In this document: positions 16,952-26,060 of the stretch, piece after piece | Numbering within the stretch: position 1 is the first letter of the stretch | Layout of the letters: each line of letters starts with the position of its first letter | NCBI RefSeq assembly: GCF_030548465.1 | Contig: NZ_JAUOSF010000004.1 | Location: 124,001-188,000, forward strand | Origin: Tamlana sp. 2_MG-2023 | GTDB lineage: Bacteria > Bacteroidota > Bacteroidia > Flavobacteriales > Flavobacteriaceae | Direction of reading: 5' to 3' | DNA length: 64,000 nucleotides | The notes under the pieces: model-generated | The model's database searches: none | What the model was told of the DNA's origin: nothing | The model's input: the letters and a program-made list of their open reading frames with translations, nothing else | Position numbers and translations under genes: made by a program

Positions 16952-17569
16952 TTATAATTTTAAAGAATTTTCAAAAGGCACTCTATTTACAATACTTCTA
17001 CTGAGTGTAACCTCATCGGCATATTCTAATTCGTCTCCAACCGAAATCCCTCTCGCAATAGTTGAAGTAAAAACATTATATTCTTGAATCTGCTTATAAA
17101 TGTAAAAGTTTGTTGTGTCCCCTTCCATTGTAGAACTTAACGCGAAAACAAGTTCTTTTATTTCGCCTAGTTTAACTTTATCGACTAGTGTTCCTATATT
17201 TAAATCGTGTGGTCCAATACCATCCATTGGAGAAATTTTACCTCCCAAAACATGATACAAACCTTTAAAAGAGCTGGTATTTTCAATAGCCATAACATCT
17301 CTTATATCTTCAACTACACAAATTAAACCGCCATCTCTATTTGGGTTTGAGCAAATTTCGCAAAGGGCTACGTCACTAATATTATGACAAGATTTACAAA
17401 ACTTAATATCCTCACGCATAGTTCTTAGCGCTTCAACTAAAGCTGTAGTTTGCTCTTTAGGTTGTTTGAGCATATGTAACACTAAACGAAGCGCTGTACG
17501 TTTACCAATACCTGGAAGTTGTGACATCTCATTAACAGCACGTTCTAATATTTTAGATGAAAATTCCAT
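16952..17569 (-). CDS. recR: Recombination protein RecR
   Basis: 205 residues from the ATG at 17569; an in-frame start 63 bases upstream would add residues lacking homology. [17 protein letters not shown] (helix-hairpin-helix), the zinc finger CKSC...CEIC, and a Toprim domain beginning [16 protein letters not shown] define RecR. It works with RecF/RecO to load RecA at gaps. The divergent symporter gene starts 93 bases away. Confidence 0.95.
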   Translation of the reverse strand: MEFSSKILERAVNEMSQLPGIGKRTALRLVLHMLKQPKEQTTALVEALRTMREDIKFCKSCHNISDVALCEICSNPNRDGGLICVVEDIRDVMAIENTSSFKGLYHVLGGKISPMDGIGPHDLNIGTLVDKVKLGEIKELVFALSSTMEGDTTNFYIYKQIQEYNVFTSTIARGISVGDELEYADEVTLSRSIVNRVPFENSLKL

Positions 17570-17662
17570 AGTTGCGAAATTAGCATTTTTTAAAACATAT
17601 GAAAGGAAACACCAAAAAGAATAAAAACTCAAGCTTTTTTGTATTTTGGCTCAAAATAAAAA

Positions 17663-19114
17663 TTGATGACTCCCACTCAAATTCTGCTGCTCATTTTCGC
17701 GTATTTTGTTGTTTTAATTTTAATTTCCTACTTAACAGGGAAAGAGGATAGTAACGAAGCGTTTTTTAAAGCTAATAAATCGGCGCCTTGGTATTTAGTA
17801 GCCTTTGGTATGATTGGCGCTTCACTTTCTGGGGTTACCTTTATCTCTGTTCCTGGCGCTGTTGAAGTCAAACAATTTGGTTATTTACAAGTCGTTTTTG
17901 GTTACTTTTTTGGTTATTTGGTTATTGCCTACGTGCTTTTACCTATTTACTATAAACTGAATTTAACCTCCATTTACACTTATTTAAGAGATCGTTTTGG
18001 CTATGTAAGTTATAAAACCGGAGCTGTTGCCTTTTTAATCTCTCGTGTGGTTGGCGCTGCCTTCCGTTTGTTTTTAGTTGCTAAGGTTTTACAACTACTC
18101 GTTTTCGACCAATACGGCATTCCGTTTACGGTAACAGTGATCATCACCATTGCCTTAATTTGGCTGTACACCTTTAAAGGCGGTATTAAAACCATCATAT
18201 TCACCGACACACTACAAACACTTTTTATGCTAATTTCGGTTGTAGTTACTATCGTGTTTTTAGCCTCGGCATTAGATTTACATAGCATTTCAGAGATTTA
18301 CACCAATGTAACGGAAAGCCCTATGAGTAAAACATTCTTCTTTGAAGACATTAATGACCCGCAATATTTTATAAAAAGCTTTCTTGCTGGCATGTTCATC
18401 ACCATTACTATGACTGGCTTAGACCAAGATATGATGCAGAAGAATTTGACTTGCAAAAACCTAAAAGAGGCTCAAAAAAATATGATTTCTTTTAGTGTCA
18501 TTTTAATATTTGTAAACATTCTGTTTCTAGTTTTAGGCTTGCTTTTAACACAGTACGCCAACCAAAACGGTATTACAGCTAAAAAAGACGATTTATTTCC
18601 AACCATAGCCATGCTACCGGAAATCGGCATTATAACCTCTTCCTTTTTTCTGCTCGGCTTAATTGCTGCTGCTTATTCAAGCGCTGATTCAGCCTTAACA
18701 TCGCTAACGACTTCTTTTTGTATTGATATTATTGAAATTGATAAAAAACCTGAAGCCATTCAGAAGAAAATAAGGAAACGTACGCACATTTTTATTAGCC
18801 TTGTACTTGTTCTTGTAATCGTACTATTTGATTCTATTTTTAAAGACGTATCTGTTATTTGGGAATTATTTAAAGCAGCGGGCTACACTTATGGACCACT
18901 ATTAGGCCTATTTGCATTTGGTATTTTTACTAAAAGCCAGCTAAAAGACAAATACGTGTGGATTATAGCTATAATTGCACCACTAGTTTCCTATTTAATA
19001 AATGCCTATTCCATTGATTTGTTTGACGGGTACCAAATTGGTTTCGAAATTTTAATTGTAAATGGCCTACTCACCTTTTTGGGATTAGTATTGATTCGTA
19101 GAAAGCAACACTAA
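17663..19114 (+). CDS. Sodium:solute symporter (SSS family)
   Basis: 483 residues with about 13 membrane segments. The first TM ([21 protein letters not shown], described here by position 5-25) is followed by [18 protein letters not shown], a conserved SSS signature containing sodium-site residues, and '[14 protein letters not shown]' plus [10 protein letters not shown] in the core. It should cotransport a small organic solute with Na+; the solute is not predictable. The last 30 bases overlap the convergent CoA-binding gene. Confidence 0.88.
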   Translation: MMTPTQILLLIFAYFVVLILISYLTGKEDSNEAFFKANKSAPWYLVAFGMIGASLSGVTFISVPGAVEVKQFGYLQVVFGYFFGYLVIAYVLLPIYYKLNLTSIYTYLRDRFGYVSYKTGAVAFLISRVVGAAFRLFLVAKVLQLLVFDQYGIPFTVTVIITIALIWLYTFKGGIKTIIFTDTLQTLFMLISVVVTIVFLASALDLHSISEIYTNVTESPMSKTFFFEDINDPQYFIKSFLAGMFITITMTGLDQDMMQKNLTCKNLKEAQKNMISFSVILIFVNILFLVLGLLLTQYANQNGITAKKDDLFPTIAMLPEIGIITSSFFLLGLIAAAYSSADSALTSLTTSFCIDIIEIDKKPEAIQKKIRKRTHIFISLVLVLVIVLFDSIFKDVSVIWELFKAAGYTYGPLLGLFAFGIFTKSQLKDKYVWIIAIIAPLVSYLINAYSIDLFDGYQIGFEILIVNGLLTFLGLVLIRRKQH

Positions 19115-19450
19115 AGTACAGGCCGTTTCATAAAAAATATCATTTTCTTTTAGAAGCGCATAAAATTCAGGGTTTTCGGTTCCTGGATTAAAAATAACGC
19201 GTTCTGGATTTAATGTGATAATATAATCGTAATACTCCTTTTGTCGCGTAGGATTTAAATATAAGGTCACAGTATGTATATTTTCATAAGGAATCAAAGT
19301 TGTATCGATTTCGACTCCAGAAACCACGCCCTTTCTTAATCCGAATGCCACGACGTCCATATCATTTGAAACTAAGCGCTCAATAGCCATATTTGAATAC
19401 CTAATAGGCTTTAAAGAAGCTCCCATAACAAGTGTTTTTTTGTTCTTCAT
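19085..19450 (-). CDS. CoA-binding domain protein (YccU-like)
   Basis: 121 residues from the ATG at 19450; another ATG lies six bases upstream. [20 protein letters not shown] begins a Rossmann CoA-binding fold, and [23 protein letters not shown] and the ending [14 protein letters not shown] match the small YccU family. Function is unknown; members bind CoA. The 3' end overlaps the symporter gene by 30 bases on the opposite strand. Confidence 0.8.
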   Translation of the reverse strand: MKNKKTLVMGASLKPIRYSNMAIERLVSNDMDVVAFGLRKGVVSGVEIDTTLIPYENIHTVTLYLNPTRQKEYYDYIITLNPERVIFNPGTENPEFYALLKENDIFYETACTLVLLSTNQY

Positions 19451-19663
19451 TATCATTTATTTTTAATAAAATATTGTATTTAATCTGTTTTATATGTCGT
19501 TAAACAAGAAAACAACAATTTAAATGTAAAAAAGTTGAATTATTGCAATAAAATTAACTTATAGACGTTACCAAACCATACAATCTAGCTAAAACGAATC
19601 ATTATAATTATTAGAGTTAGTCATCTACAGATATTAAAATTCGTCATAAAAGATTTGTATAAC

Positions 19664-19697
19664 AAAGCTCGAAATTCGTTTCGAGCTTTTCTTTTTA
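19664..19697 (+). terminator. Orphan intrinsic terminator in a gene-free region
   Basis: AAAGCTCGAAA (19664-19674) pairs with TTTCGAGCTTT (19679-19689) around a TTCG loop and leads into TTTTCTTTTT on the plus strand. No plus-strand gene ends here: the symporter stops at 19114 and has the opposing CoA-binding gene in between. It may end a small RNA. No TAnnTTTG box was found upstream of it in 19457-19660. Confidence 0.7.
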
Positions 19698-19739
19698 TGT
19701 TAAAAATCGTTAAAAATCAGATAGTTACGAAATCTATCG

Positions 19740-19840
19740 TAATTTTGCACGACTAAGAAGTAAGTTTATTAACTTTAAGTGTTAGTTGAAGTTGATTAAT
19801 AGCTAGAGAAGCCCGAATTCACGTTCGGGCTTTTATAGTT
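19740..19840 (+). ncRNA. Candidate small RNA with its own promoter and terminator
   Basis: TAATTTTG at 19740-19747 is an exact -7 box followed by C. About 60 bases later GCCCGAA (19811-19817) pairs with TTCGGGC (19824-19830), inside arms AAGCCCGAA/TTCGGGCTT, and a T-rich tract follows. No open frame longer than a few codons lies between. The -7 box overlaps an inverted repeat TTACGA/TCGTAA (19725-19742), a possible operator. No -33 TTG is visible, so promoter strength is uncertain. Predicted transcript about 19753-19840. Confidence 0.4.
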
Positions 19841-19852
19841 TTTTATATCATT

Positions 19853-20857
19853 TTACCACTTAATAATAGCACTAGCCCAAGTAAACCCACTACCAAAAGC
19901 TGCAAGAACCACATGATTCCCTTCTTTTATTTTACCTTCTTCCCAGGCTTCGGTAAGAGCTATAATAACAGATGCCGCGGTGGTATTTCCGTATTTCATA
20001 ATGTTATTGAAAACCTGATCGTCATTTAATCCAAACTTCTGCTGAATAAATTGTGCGATACGTAAATTCGCTTGATGCGGAATCAATAAATCAATATCTT
20101 CTTTTTTCAAGTTATTTTTCATTAAACCTTCCATAATCACTTCGCTAAATCTAACCACAGCATGTTTAAACACAAAAGTGCCATCCATGTATGGAAAATA
20201 TGAAATATCCTCTTCTTCAGATTCTAAAATTTCTGGAACCCAATGAGCAATGCTCGGTGATTCTACAATTAATTTATCTGCATATTTCCCTTCACTATGT
20301 AAATGTGTAGATAGAATCCCTTTAGAATTATCTTCTTCTCGCGACATGACGCAAGCACCAGCTCCATCTCCAAAAATTACCGAAACACCCCTACCCCGCG
20401 TAGATTTATCTAGTCCGTTACTATGATATTCGGCACCAATTACTAGCACATTTTTATACATGCCTGTTTTAATAAATTGATCGGCAACCGAAATCGCATA
20501 CACAAAGCCAGAACATTGGTTTCTAACGTCTAGCGCTCCAATTGTTGGCATTTCCAACATATCTTGAATTTGAACACCACAACCAGGAAAGTAATAATCA
20601 GGACTCAATGTAGCAAACACGATAAAATCAATGTCATCTTTTGTAAGTCCCGCACGTTCAATGGCTATTTTAGCGGCTTTAGCACCCATCGTGGCCGAAG
20701 TTTCTTGACTACCTTCAGCAATCCAGCGACGCTCTTTAATGCCTGTACGTTCTTGAATCCATTCATCATTCGTATCCATTAACTTTGATAAATCGTCATT
20801 GGTTACCACGTTATCAGGCAAATACTTACCTAAGCCTATTATTTTAGAATTATACAT
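19853..20857 (-). CDS. fabH: 3-oxoacyl-ACP synthase III (KAS III, FabH-like)
   Basis: 334 residues. The catalytic triad is intact: C115 in VRNQCSGF, H261 in PHQANLRIAQF and N291 in YGNTTAAS. ERTGIKERR (about 36-44) and the C-terminal GSGFTWASAIIKW also fit KAS III. The enzyme condenses acyl-CoA with malonyl-ACP to start fatty-acid or related chains. In Bacteroidota the housekeeping fabH is usually beside rpmF and accB; this copy has no fatty-acid genes next to it, so it may be a second paralogue with another primer preference. Confidence 0.85.
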   Translation of the reverse strand: MYNSKIIGLGKYLPDNVVTNDDLSKLMDTNDEWIQERTGIKERRWIAEGSQETSATMGAKAAKIAIERAGLTKDDIDFIVFATLSPDYYFPGCGVQIQDMLEMPTIGALDVRNQCSGFVYAISVADQFIKTGMYKNVLVIGAEYHSNGLDKSTRGRGVSVIFGDGAGACVMSREEDNSKGILSTHLHSEGKYADKLIVESPSIAHWVPEILESEEEDISYFPYMDGTFVFKHAVVRFSEVIMEGLMKNNLKKEDIDLLIPHQANLRIAQFIQQKFGLNDDQVFNNIMKYGNTTAASVIIALTEAWEEGKIKEGNHVVLAAFGSGFTWASAIIKW

Positions 20858-21082
20858 AATTACAAACCTTTTATTATTTCCGCGAAAGCGCCAATCGCTT
20901 TATGCATAAGCAAAATACAAAATATTACGATTAAACTAGAATCCTATAGTTTCTTTTGCATAGTGTCAGTTTGTCACTTTTAATCAATTGGCATTTTTGT
21001 TGTCTATTTGTTTTTCAGATAATAAAAATCAAAACGTTTTTCACTTCCGTGGAAAATAAAAATAAAATAAAACAATAATACC

Positions 21083-22993
21083 ATGACAAAAGGAAACATT
21101 AATGTATCGGTAGAGAATATCTTTCCTCTCATTAAAAAATTCTTGTACAGCGATCACGAAATCTTTTTACGTGAACTTATTAGTAACGCCACAGATGCCA
21201 CTTTAAAATTAAAGCATTTAACGAATATTGGTGAAGCCAAGGTTGAATATGGCGACCCAAAAATTGAAGTTACAATTGATAAAGAAGGTAAAAAGCTTCA
21301 TATTATAGATCAAGGTTTAGGTATGACTGCTGAAGAAGTAGAAAAATACATTAACCAAGTGGCTTTTTCTGGAGCTGAAGAGTTTTTGGATAAATATAAA
21401 GATTCTGCTAAAGATTCTGGAATTATTGGTCATTTCGGACTAGGTTTCTACTCAGCGTTTATGGTTGCTGAAAAAGTTGAAATCATCACTAAATCTTTCA
21501 AAGACGAACCTGCAGCACATTGGACTTGCGATGGTTCTCCTGAATTTACTTTAGAGCCTTCAGATAAAACCGAAAGAGGTACTGAAATCATCCTTCACAT
21601 TGCTGAAGATTCGACTGAATTCTTAGAAGAAAGTAAAATCAGTGAACTTTTATTGAAGTACAACAAGTTTATGCCTGTTTCAATTAAATTTGGAACTAAG
21701 GAAATTAACGATCCTGACCACGAACCTGCGACTACAAAAGATGCTGAAGGTAAAGAAACGACTGAGCCGCACAGAAAAATTACGGTTGACAACATTATAA
21801 ACAACCCAAATCCAGCTTGGACCAAACAACCAGCTGATTTAAAAGAAGAGGATTATACTGGTTTCTACAGAGAATTGTATCCAATGCAATTTGAAGAACC
21901 TTTATTCAACATTCACTTAAATGTAGATTATCCGTTCAACTTGACAGGGATTTTATATTTCCCTAAAATGTCGAACGATATGCAAATGCAGAAGGACAAA
22001 ATTCAACTGTATCAAAACCAAGTATTCGTAACCGATAATGTTGAAGGTATTGTTCCTGAATTCTTAACGATGTTACGTGGTGTGATTGACTCACCAGACA
22101 TTCCGTTAAACGTTTCACGTTCGTATTTACAGGCTGATGGTGCTGTAAAAAAGATTTCATCTTACATTACTAGAAAAGTTGCCGATAAATTAAAATCATT
22201 ATTCAATTCTAATCGTGAAGATTTTGAAGCAAAATGGAATGATATTAAAATCGTCATTGAATACGGTATGCTTTCTGAAGAAAAATTCTTCGAAAAAGCA
22301 GATGCTTTTGCATTATACCCAACCGTTGATGGTAAATATTACACTTACGAAGAGCTTTTCAACAAAATCAAAGCTTCTCAAACAGATAAAGATGGTAAAT
22401 TAGTGATTCTTTACGCTTCAGATAAAGAGGCGCAACACAGTTACATCGAATCGGCTAAAGCTAAAGATTATGAAGTATTACTATTAGATTCACCAATTAT
22501 TTCTCACTTAATTCAGAAGTTAGAAAGCACGAAAGAAAATATCACTTTCGCTCGTGTAGATGGTGATCATATTAATAATTTAATTAAGAAAGACGAAACA
22601 ACAATTTCTAAATTAGACGAAGAGCAAACAAAATCTTTAGACGAATTATTAAAAGAAGTCATTCCTTCTGACAAATTTACAGTGCAGTTAGAAGCTATGG
22701 ATAGCAACGAGTCTCCATTCACAATCACACAACCAGAATTTATGCGTCGTATGAAAGAGATGCAAGCAACTGGCGGTGGTGGAATGAACATGTTTGGAAA
22801 TATGCCAGAGATGTACAACCTCGTAGTAAACACAAATTCTGAATTGGTAAGTGAAATTCTAGACACTAAAACGAAGAAAAAACAAGAACGTTTAATTACT
22901 CAAAGTTTAGATTTAGCACGTTTATCACAAGGGCTACTTAAAGGTGAAGAACTTACAAACTTCATTAAACGTAGTTACGAAATGATAAAGTAA
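21083..22993 (+). CDS. htpG: Molecular chaperone HtpG (Hsp90)
   Basis: 636 residues, normal bacterial Hsp90 length. The N-terminal GHKL ATPase has FLRELISNATDA, LHIIDQGLGMT and IGHFGLGFYSAFMVA. The middle domain carries GILYFPKM and 'NVSRSYLQ'. The C-terminal dimerisation part contains FMRRMKEMQATGGGGMNMFG. HtpG remodels client proteins in the cytoplasm. It stands alone with its own terminator; no CIRCE or similar heat-shock site was recognised upstream. Confidence 0.97.
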   Translation: MTKGNINVSVENIFPLIKKFLYSDHEIFLRELISNATDATLKLKHLTNIGEAKVEYGDPKIEVTIDKEGKKLHIIDQGLGMTAEEVEKYINQVAFSGAEEFLDKYKDSAKDSGIIGHFGLGFYSAFMVAEKVEIITKSFKDEPAAHWTCDGSPEFTLEPSDKTERGTEIILHIAEDSTEFLEESKISELLLKYNKFMPVSIKFGTKEINDPDHEPATTKDAEGKETTEPHRKITVDNIINNPNPAWTKQPADLKEEDYTGFYRELYPMQFEEPLFNIHLNVDYPFNLTGILYFPKMSNDMQMQKDKIQLYQNQVFVTDNVEGIVPEFLTMLRGVIDSPDIPLNVSRSYLQADGAVKKISSYITRKVADKLKSLFNSNREDFEAKWNDIKIVIEYGMLSEEKFFEKADAFALYPTVDGKYYTYEELFNKIKASQTDKDGKLVILYASDKEAQHSYIESAKAKDYEVLLLDSPIISHLIQKLESTKENITFARVDGDHINNLIKKDETTISKLDEEQTKSLDELLKEVIPSDKFTVQLEAMDSNESPFTITQPEFMRRMKEMQATGGGGMNMFGNMPEMYNLVVNTNSELVSEILDTKTKKKQERLITQSLDLARLSQGLLKGEELTNFIKRSYEMIK

Positions 22994-23014
22994 CAATATC
23001 ATTTTATTGGTATA

Positions 23015-23034
23015 ATTCCCTTGAAAAAGGGAAT
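23015..23034. repeat. Short palindrome after htpG
   Basis: ATTCCCTT (23015-23022) and AAGGGAAT (23027-23034) flank a GAAA loop, 21 bases after the htpG stop. It resembles the ATTCCCAC..GTGGGAAT palindrome at 35930-35949 and the CCTGC..GCAGG hairpins beside tRNAs. Confidence 0.6.
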
Positions 23035-23054
23035 CTCATCACATTTTTTTTAAG

Positions 23055-23083
23055 AACCACCTTGTATTTACAGGGTGGTTTTT
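23055..23083 (+). terminator. Terminator of htpG
   Basis: AACCACC (23055-23061) pairs with GGTGGTT (23074-23080), extended inward by TGT/ACA, then a T run. Confidence 0.75.
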
Positions 23084-23168
23084 GCTTTATTTTAAATAAT
23101 CATTTTTTTTTAATCTATACGCAACCTTTTACATCATCACACATCTACTTAATAACAAAAACCTATTT

Positions 23169-23855
23169 ATGACTTACATCAAAACAATTTCAGCCCTATT
23201 TTTAATTTCTATTATGAGCATTTCATGTACTTCAAACGAAGACGAAACTTCCATCTTATGGATTAACAGCATGAAAGTTGAATGTGATGCTGGCGCAGGA
23301 AAAGCCCAGTGTTTACAAGCATATGAAGGTAAGGACATAGAAAATGCCGAATGGACCAATTTTTACAACCAAATAGAAGGTTTTACCTTTGAACCTGGTT
23401 TACTCCAAAACATTGAGGTTTCTAAAACCCATTTAGATGCTAAGTCTGTTCCTGCTGATGCTTCAACAATTCAGTATAAATTGGTAAAAGTTTTAGAGAA
23501 AAAACAAGACCCAAGAATGAACTTACATGATATTTGGGCGGCAACACATATTAACGGAAACACTATTGATAATAGCCAGACAGAAGTGCCTAACTTAGAA
23601 ATAAACATTACAAAAATGATGATTTTTGGTACCGATGGTTGCAACAGCTATTCAGGTAGTATCAAAACCTTAACAGAAAATACGATCGACTTTGGTCCTA
23701 TTATCATGACACGTAAAATGTGTATGAATATGGAAGTTCCAGACGCCTACACAAAGGCTATATCAAACGCTATAAGTTATAAACGAGAGGGCTTAACACT
23801 ATATTTTTACGACGCTAACAACAATGAGACGCTTCGTTTTAGCAAAGTTGATTAG
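23169..23855 (+). CDS. META domain lipoprotein with N-terminal DUF4377-like region
   Basis: 228 residues. A signal with lipobox ending MSISC gives lipid Cys20. Residues about 25-110 (INSMKVECDAG...CLQAYEG...WTNFYNQIEGFTFEPG) resemble DUF4377, and residues about 120-228 form a META domain: DIWAATHINGN, MMIFGTDGCNSYSGSIK, RKMCMNMEV. META proteins such as HslJ sit in the envelope and are linked to stress resistance. It is followed 61 bases later by the tandem FKBP lipoprotein gene; cotranscription is possible. Confidence 0.8.
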   Translation: MTYIKTISALFLISIMSISCTSNEDETSILWINSMKVECDAGAGKAQCLQAYEGKDIENAEWTNFYNQIEGFTFEPGLLQNIEVSKTHLDAKSVPADASTIQYKLVKVLEKKQDPRMNLHDIWAATHINGNTIDNSQTEVPNLEINITKMMIFGTDGCNSYSGSIKTLTENTIDFGPIIMTRKMCMNMEVPDAYTKAISNAISYKREGLTLYFYDANNNETLRFSKVD

Positions 23856-23916
23856 TTTCTTAACCCCAATCTACAAGGCCAAGAATCTTATAAAGTTTTA
23901 ATACAATATTCCCCCC

Positions 23917-24741
23917 ATGAAACAATTCCTATTTATATGTGCATTAGTGCTTTTTACAGCCTGTGAAAAAGATGAAGTTCCACATGATTACTCTGCAGAA
24001 AACGAAGCGGAAATTCAAACATACCTCGCAGAAAACAACCTAGACGCTAAAAAGAGTGGCTCAGGTTTATACTATATAATAAACGAACAAGGTAAAGGCG
24101 CCGTGCCATTGGCTACCGATCGTGTTAAAGTAGCATACAAAGGCTATTTTACAGACGGAACTGTTTTTGAAGAGAACACAGAAGGCATCTCTATATACCT
24201 TAGTCAATTAATTAAAGGCTGGCAAGAAGGCTTATCCTATATGAGAGAGGGCGCAACGGCCACGCTAGTAATTCCCGCTCATTTAGCTTATGGAGACAAT
24301 AGCTCGGGAGATATCCCAGCGGGTGCCGTGATTATATTTGATCTAGAACTCATTTACGTCAATTTCAACACCGAAAACGACTTAGAAATTCAAGAATATT
24401 TAGCTGAAAATAACTTAACAGCAGAAAAAACATATTCCGGATTATATTATTCTATTGATGAGCCTGGAACTGGCGAACATCCAACCGAAACAAATAATGT
24501 AACCGTTATTTACAAAGGCCATTTTCTAGATGGAGAAACGTTTGACGAAAATACTAGTGGTATATCTTTTAATTTAGAAAACCTAATAAAAGGATTTTCA
24601 GAAGGCATGACATACCTTAAAGAAGGTGGCAGCGGAACATTTTATGTTCCTGCACATTTGGGTTACGGTAACACGCCTCAAGGTAGTATCCCTGCTGGTT
24701 CTGTTTTAATTTTTGAGGTAGAACTGGTGTCTGTAGATTAA
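23917..24741 (+). CDS. Tandem FKBP-type peptidyl-prolyl isomerase lipoprotein
   Basis: 274 residues. Lipobox LFTAC puts the lipidated cysteine at residue 16. Two FKBP domains follow, about 46-147 and 170-273. Each is preceded by a short helical unit EIQTYLAENNLDA / EIQEYLAENNLTA and carries VKVAYKGYFTDGTVFEEN / VTVIYKGHFLDGETFDEN, LIKGWQEGL / LIKGFSEGM and IPAHLAYG / VPAHLGYG. The copies are clearly an internal duplication. FKBPs isomerise X-Pro bonds; this one would assist folding in the periplasm or at the membrane. It has its own terminator. Confidence 0.9.
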   Translation: MKQFLFICALVLFTACEKDEVPHDYSAENEAEIQTYLAENNLDAKKSGSGLYYIINEQGKGAVPLATDRVKVAYKGYFTDGTVFEENTEGISIYLSQLIKGWQEGLSYMREGATATLVIPAHLAYGDNSSGDIPAGAVIIFDLELIYVNFNTENDLEIQEYLAENNLTAEKTYSGLYYSIDEPGTGEHPTETNNVTVIYKGHFLDGETFDENTSGISFNLENLIKGFSEGMTYLKEGGSGTFYVPAHLGYGNTPQGSIPAGSVLIFEVELVSVD

Positions 24742-24765
24742 ACAAGCACTCTTTATATAATAAGG

Positions 24766-24794
24766 CCACTTCTAGAAATAGAAGTGGTTTTTTT
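24766..24794 (+). terminator. Terminator of the FKBP gene
   Basis: CCACTTCTA (24766-24774), GAAA tetraloop, TAGAAGTGG (24779-24787), then seven T residues. Confidence 0.88.
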
Positions 24795-24862
24795 ATTAAT
24801 TTTGATGACTCAAATGCACCATGATGTTCCGCATAATAATATTTTAAATTCTAAATAATATT

Positions 24863-25498
24863 TTGAAAATAATTTCTACAAATACCTCTAAACCTAAAAC
24901 CATTATTTGGAACGACAAGCCAGTTGTAACAGGTATTTATAAAACCCCCACTTCTGCACCTATTTACTTAGGAAAAAGCGATGTTGAAAACGATACCGTT
25001 ACCGATAGAAAATATCATGGTGGAGAATTTAAAGCCTGTTATTTATTTTCTGAAGACCATTACGCCTATTGGAAAACACTTTATCCAAACTTAGAATGGA
25101 ATTGGGGCATGTTTGGTGAAAACCTAACGGTAGCAGGTTTAGATGAGACTAAAATTCACGTAGGCGACATCTATAGCGTGGGTAATGCTAGAATACAAAT
25201 TACAGAACATAGAGAACCTTGCTTTAAATTAGGGGTTAAATTTGGTACTCAAAACGTTCTGAAACAATTTATAAATCATGGCTTTCCAGGAACCTATATT
25301 CGAGTTTTGAATGAAGGTACCGCACAGTCAGGCGACACCTTTAAACTTATAGAACAGGCTGAAAATAGCTTAACCACAACAGCCCTTTTTAAGTTAATTT
25401 TTGACAAAGAAAAAAACCAAGACCACCTAAAAAGAGCCGTAAGCAACGAAGCTCTTCCTATAAAACTTCGAAATGATCTTAAAAAACATTTGAAGTAA
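24863..25498 (+). CDS. MOSC domain protein
   Basis: 211 residues from a TTG start that gives the family-like N-terminus MKIISTNTSKPKTIIWN. DRKYHGGEFKACYLFS, WGMFGENLTVAGLDETKIHVGDIYSVG and ITEHREPCFKLGVKFG are MOSC motifs; the cysteine in EPCFKL is the conserved sulfur-carrier residue of this superfamily. MOSC proteins handle sulfur for molybdenum-cofactor enzymes or reduce N-hydroxylated compounds (YiiM-like). No molybdenum enzyme is adjacent. The C-terminal 50 residues (about 160-211) are a helical extension as in YiiM. Confidence 0.85.
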   Translation: MKIISTNTSKPKTIIWNDKPVVTGIYKTPTSAPIYLGKSDVENDTVTDRKYHGGEFKACYLFSEDHYAYWKTLYPNLEWNWGMFGENLTVAGLDETKIHVGDIYSVGNARIQITEHREPCFKLGVKFGTQNVLKQFINHGFPGTYIRVLNEGTAQSGDTFKLIEQAENSLTTTALFKLIFDKEKNQDHLKRAVSNEALPIKLRNDLKKHLK

Positions 25499-25559
25499 CG
25501 ACACTTGAATTTCTAAAAATTAGATTTCATTGTATATCTTTTTTTTGTATTTTTAGTTT

Positions 25560-25940
25560 ATGAGCAAGACTACAAAAAAATTAAAACTGCATCAGTATAG
25601 TGATATTTATATTCTGAATAAGCCTGAGGCTTTTAATGAGGTTTTCGAAGATATTTCATATTCAGAATCTATAGTTACCACATCTTGTGTAGAGTGCGCT
25701 TTGGTGTTCGCAGACAACAAGGATGAATTCATCAATCAAATGCTTACGTTATTTCCAAGACTTTTGGACGATTCTATAGTTTGGGTATTTTACCCGAATA
25801 ACACTTCAATAAGTGAAATTTCGAAATTACATATTGAATTTGATTGGGATTTTTTAGGCGATTACCGTTTAAAACCAACAAAGCTCTACGCAATTGACAA
25901 CTCATGGAATGCTATGAAGATTAAAAAAACTCATGTTTAG
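25560..25940 (+). CDS. Conserved hypothetical protein, DUF3052-like
   Basis: 126 residues with no signal peptide or membrane segment. ECALVFADNKDEFINQMLTLFPRLLDDSIVWVFYPNN recalls the small alpha/beta DUF3052-type proteins, in which a short strand-helix unit ends in a WV-P motif. Function is unknown. It lies 61 bases after the MOSC gene and 120 bases before the radical SAM gene start, on the same strand. Confidence 0.6.
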   Translation: MSKTTKKLKLHQYSDIYILNKPEAFNEVFEDISYSESIVTTSCVECALVFADNKDEFINQMLTLFPRLLDDSIVWVFYPNNTSISEISKLHIEFDWDFLGDYRLKPTKLYAIDNSWNAMKIKKTHV

Positions 25941-26031
25941 TTAATACAGTTCTAGTTTAGAACTCCAATTTCATAAGGTGTAAAGTACAAACACCAATCC
26001 TCTATTAGTCTTTCAGCAAAGTCTTTTCAAC

Positions 26032-26039
26032 TATATTTG
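26032..26039 (+). promoter_or_regulatory. -7 box upstream of the radical SAM gene
   Basis: TATATTTG matches TAnnTTTG exactly and is followed by C. Its last three bases form a TTG that a gene caller may mistake for a start; the real start is likely the TTG at 26061. Confidence 0.6.
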
Positions 26040-26060
26040 CACAACAATTTACTCACTATT

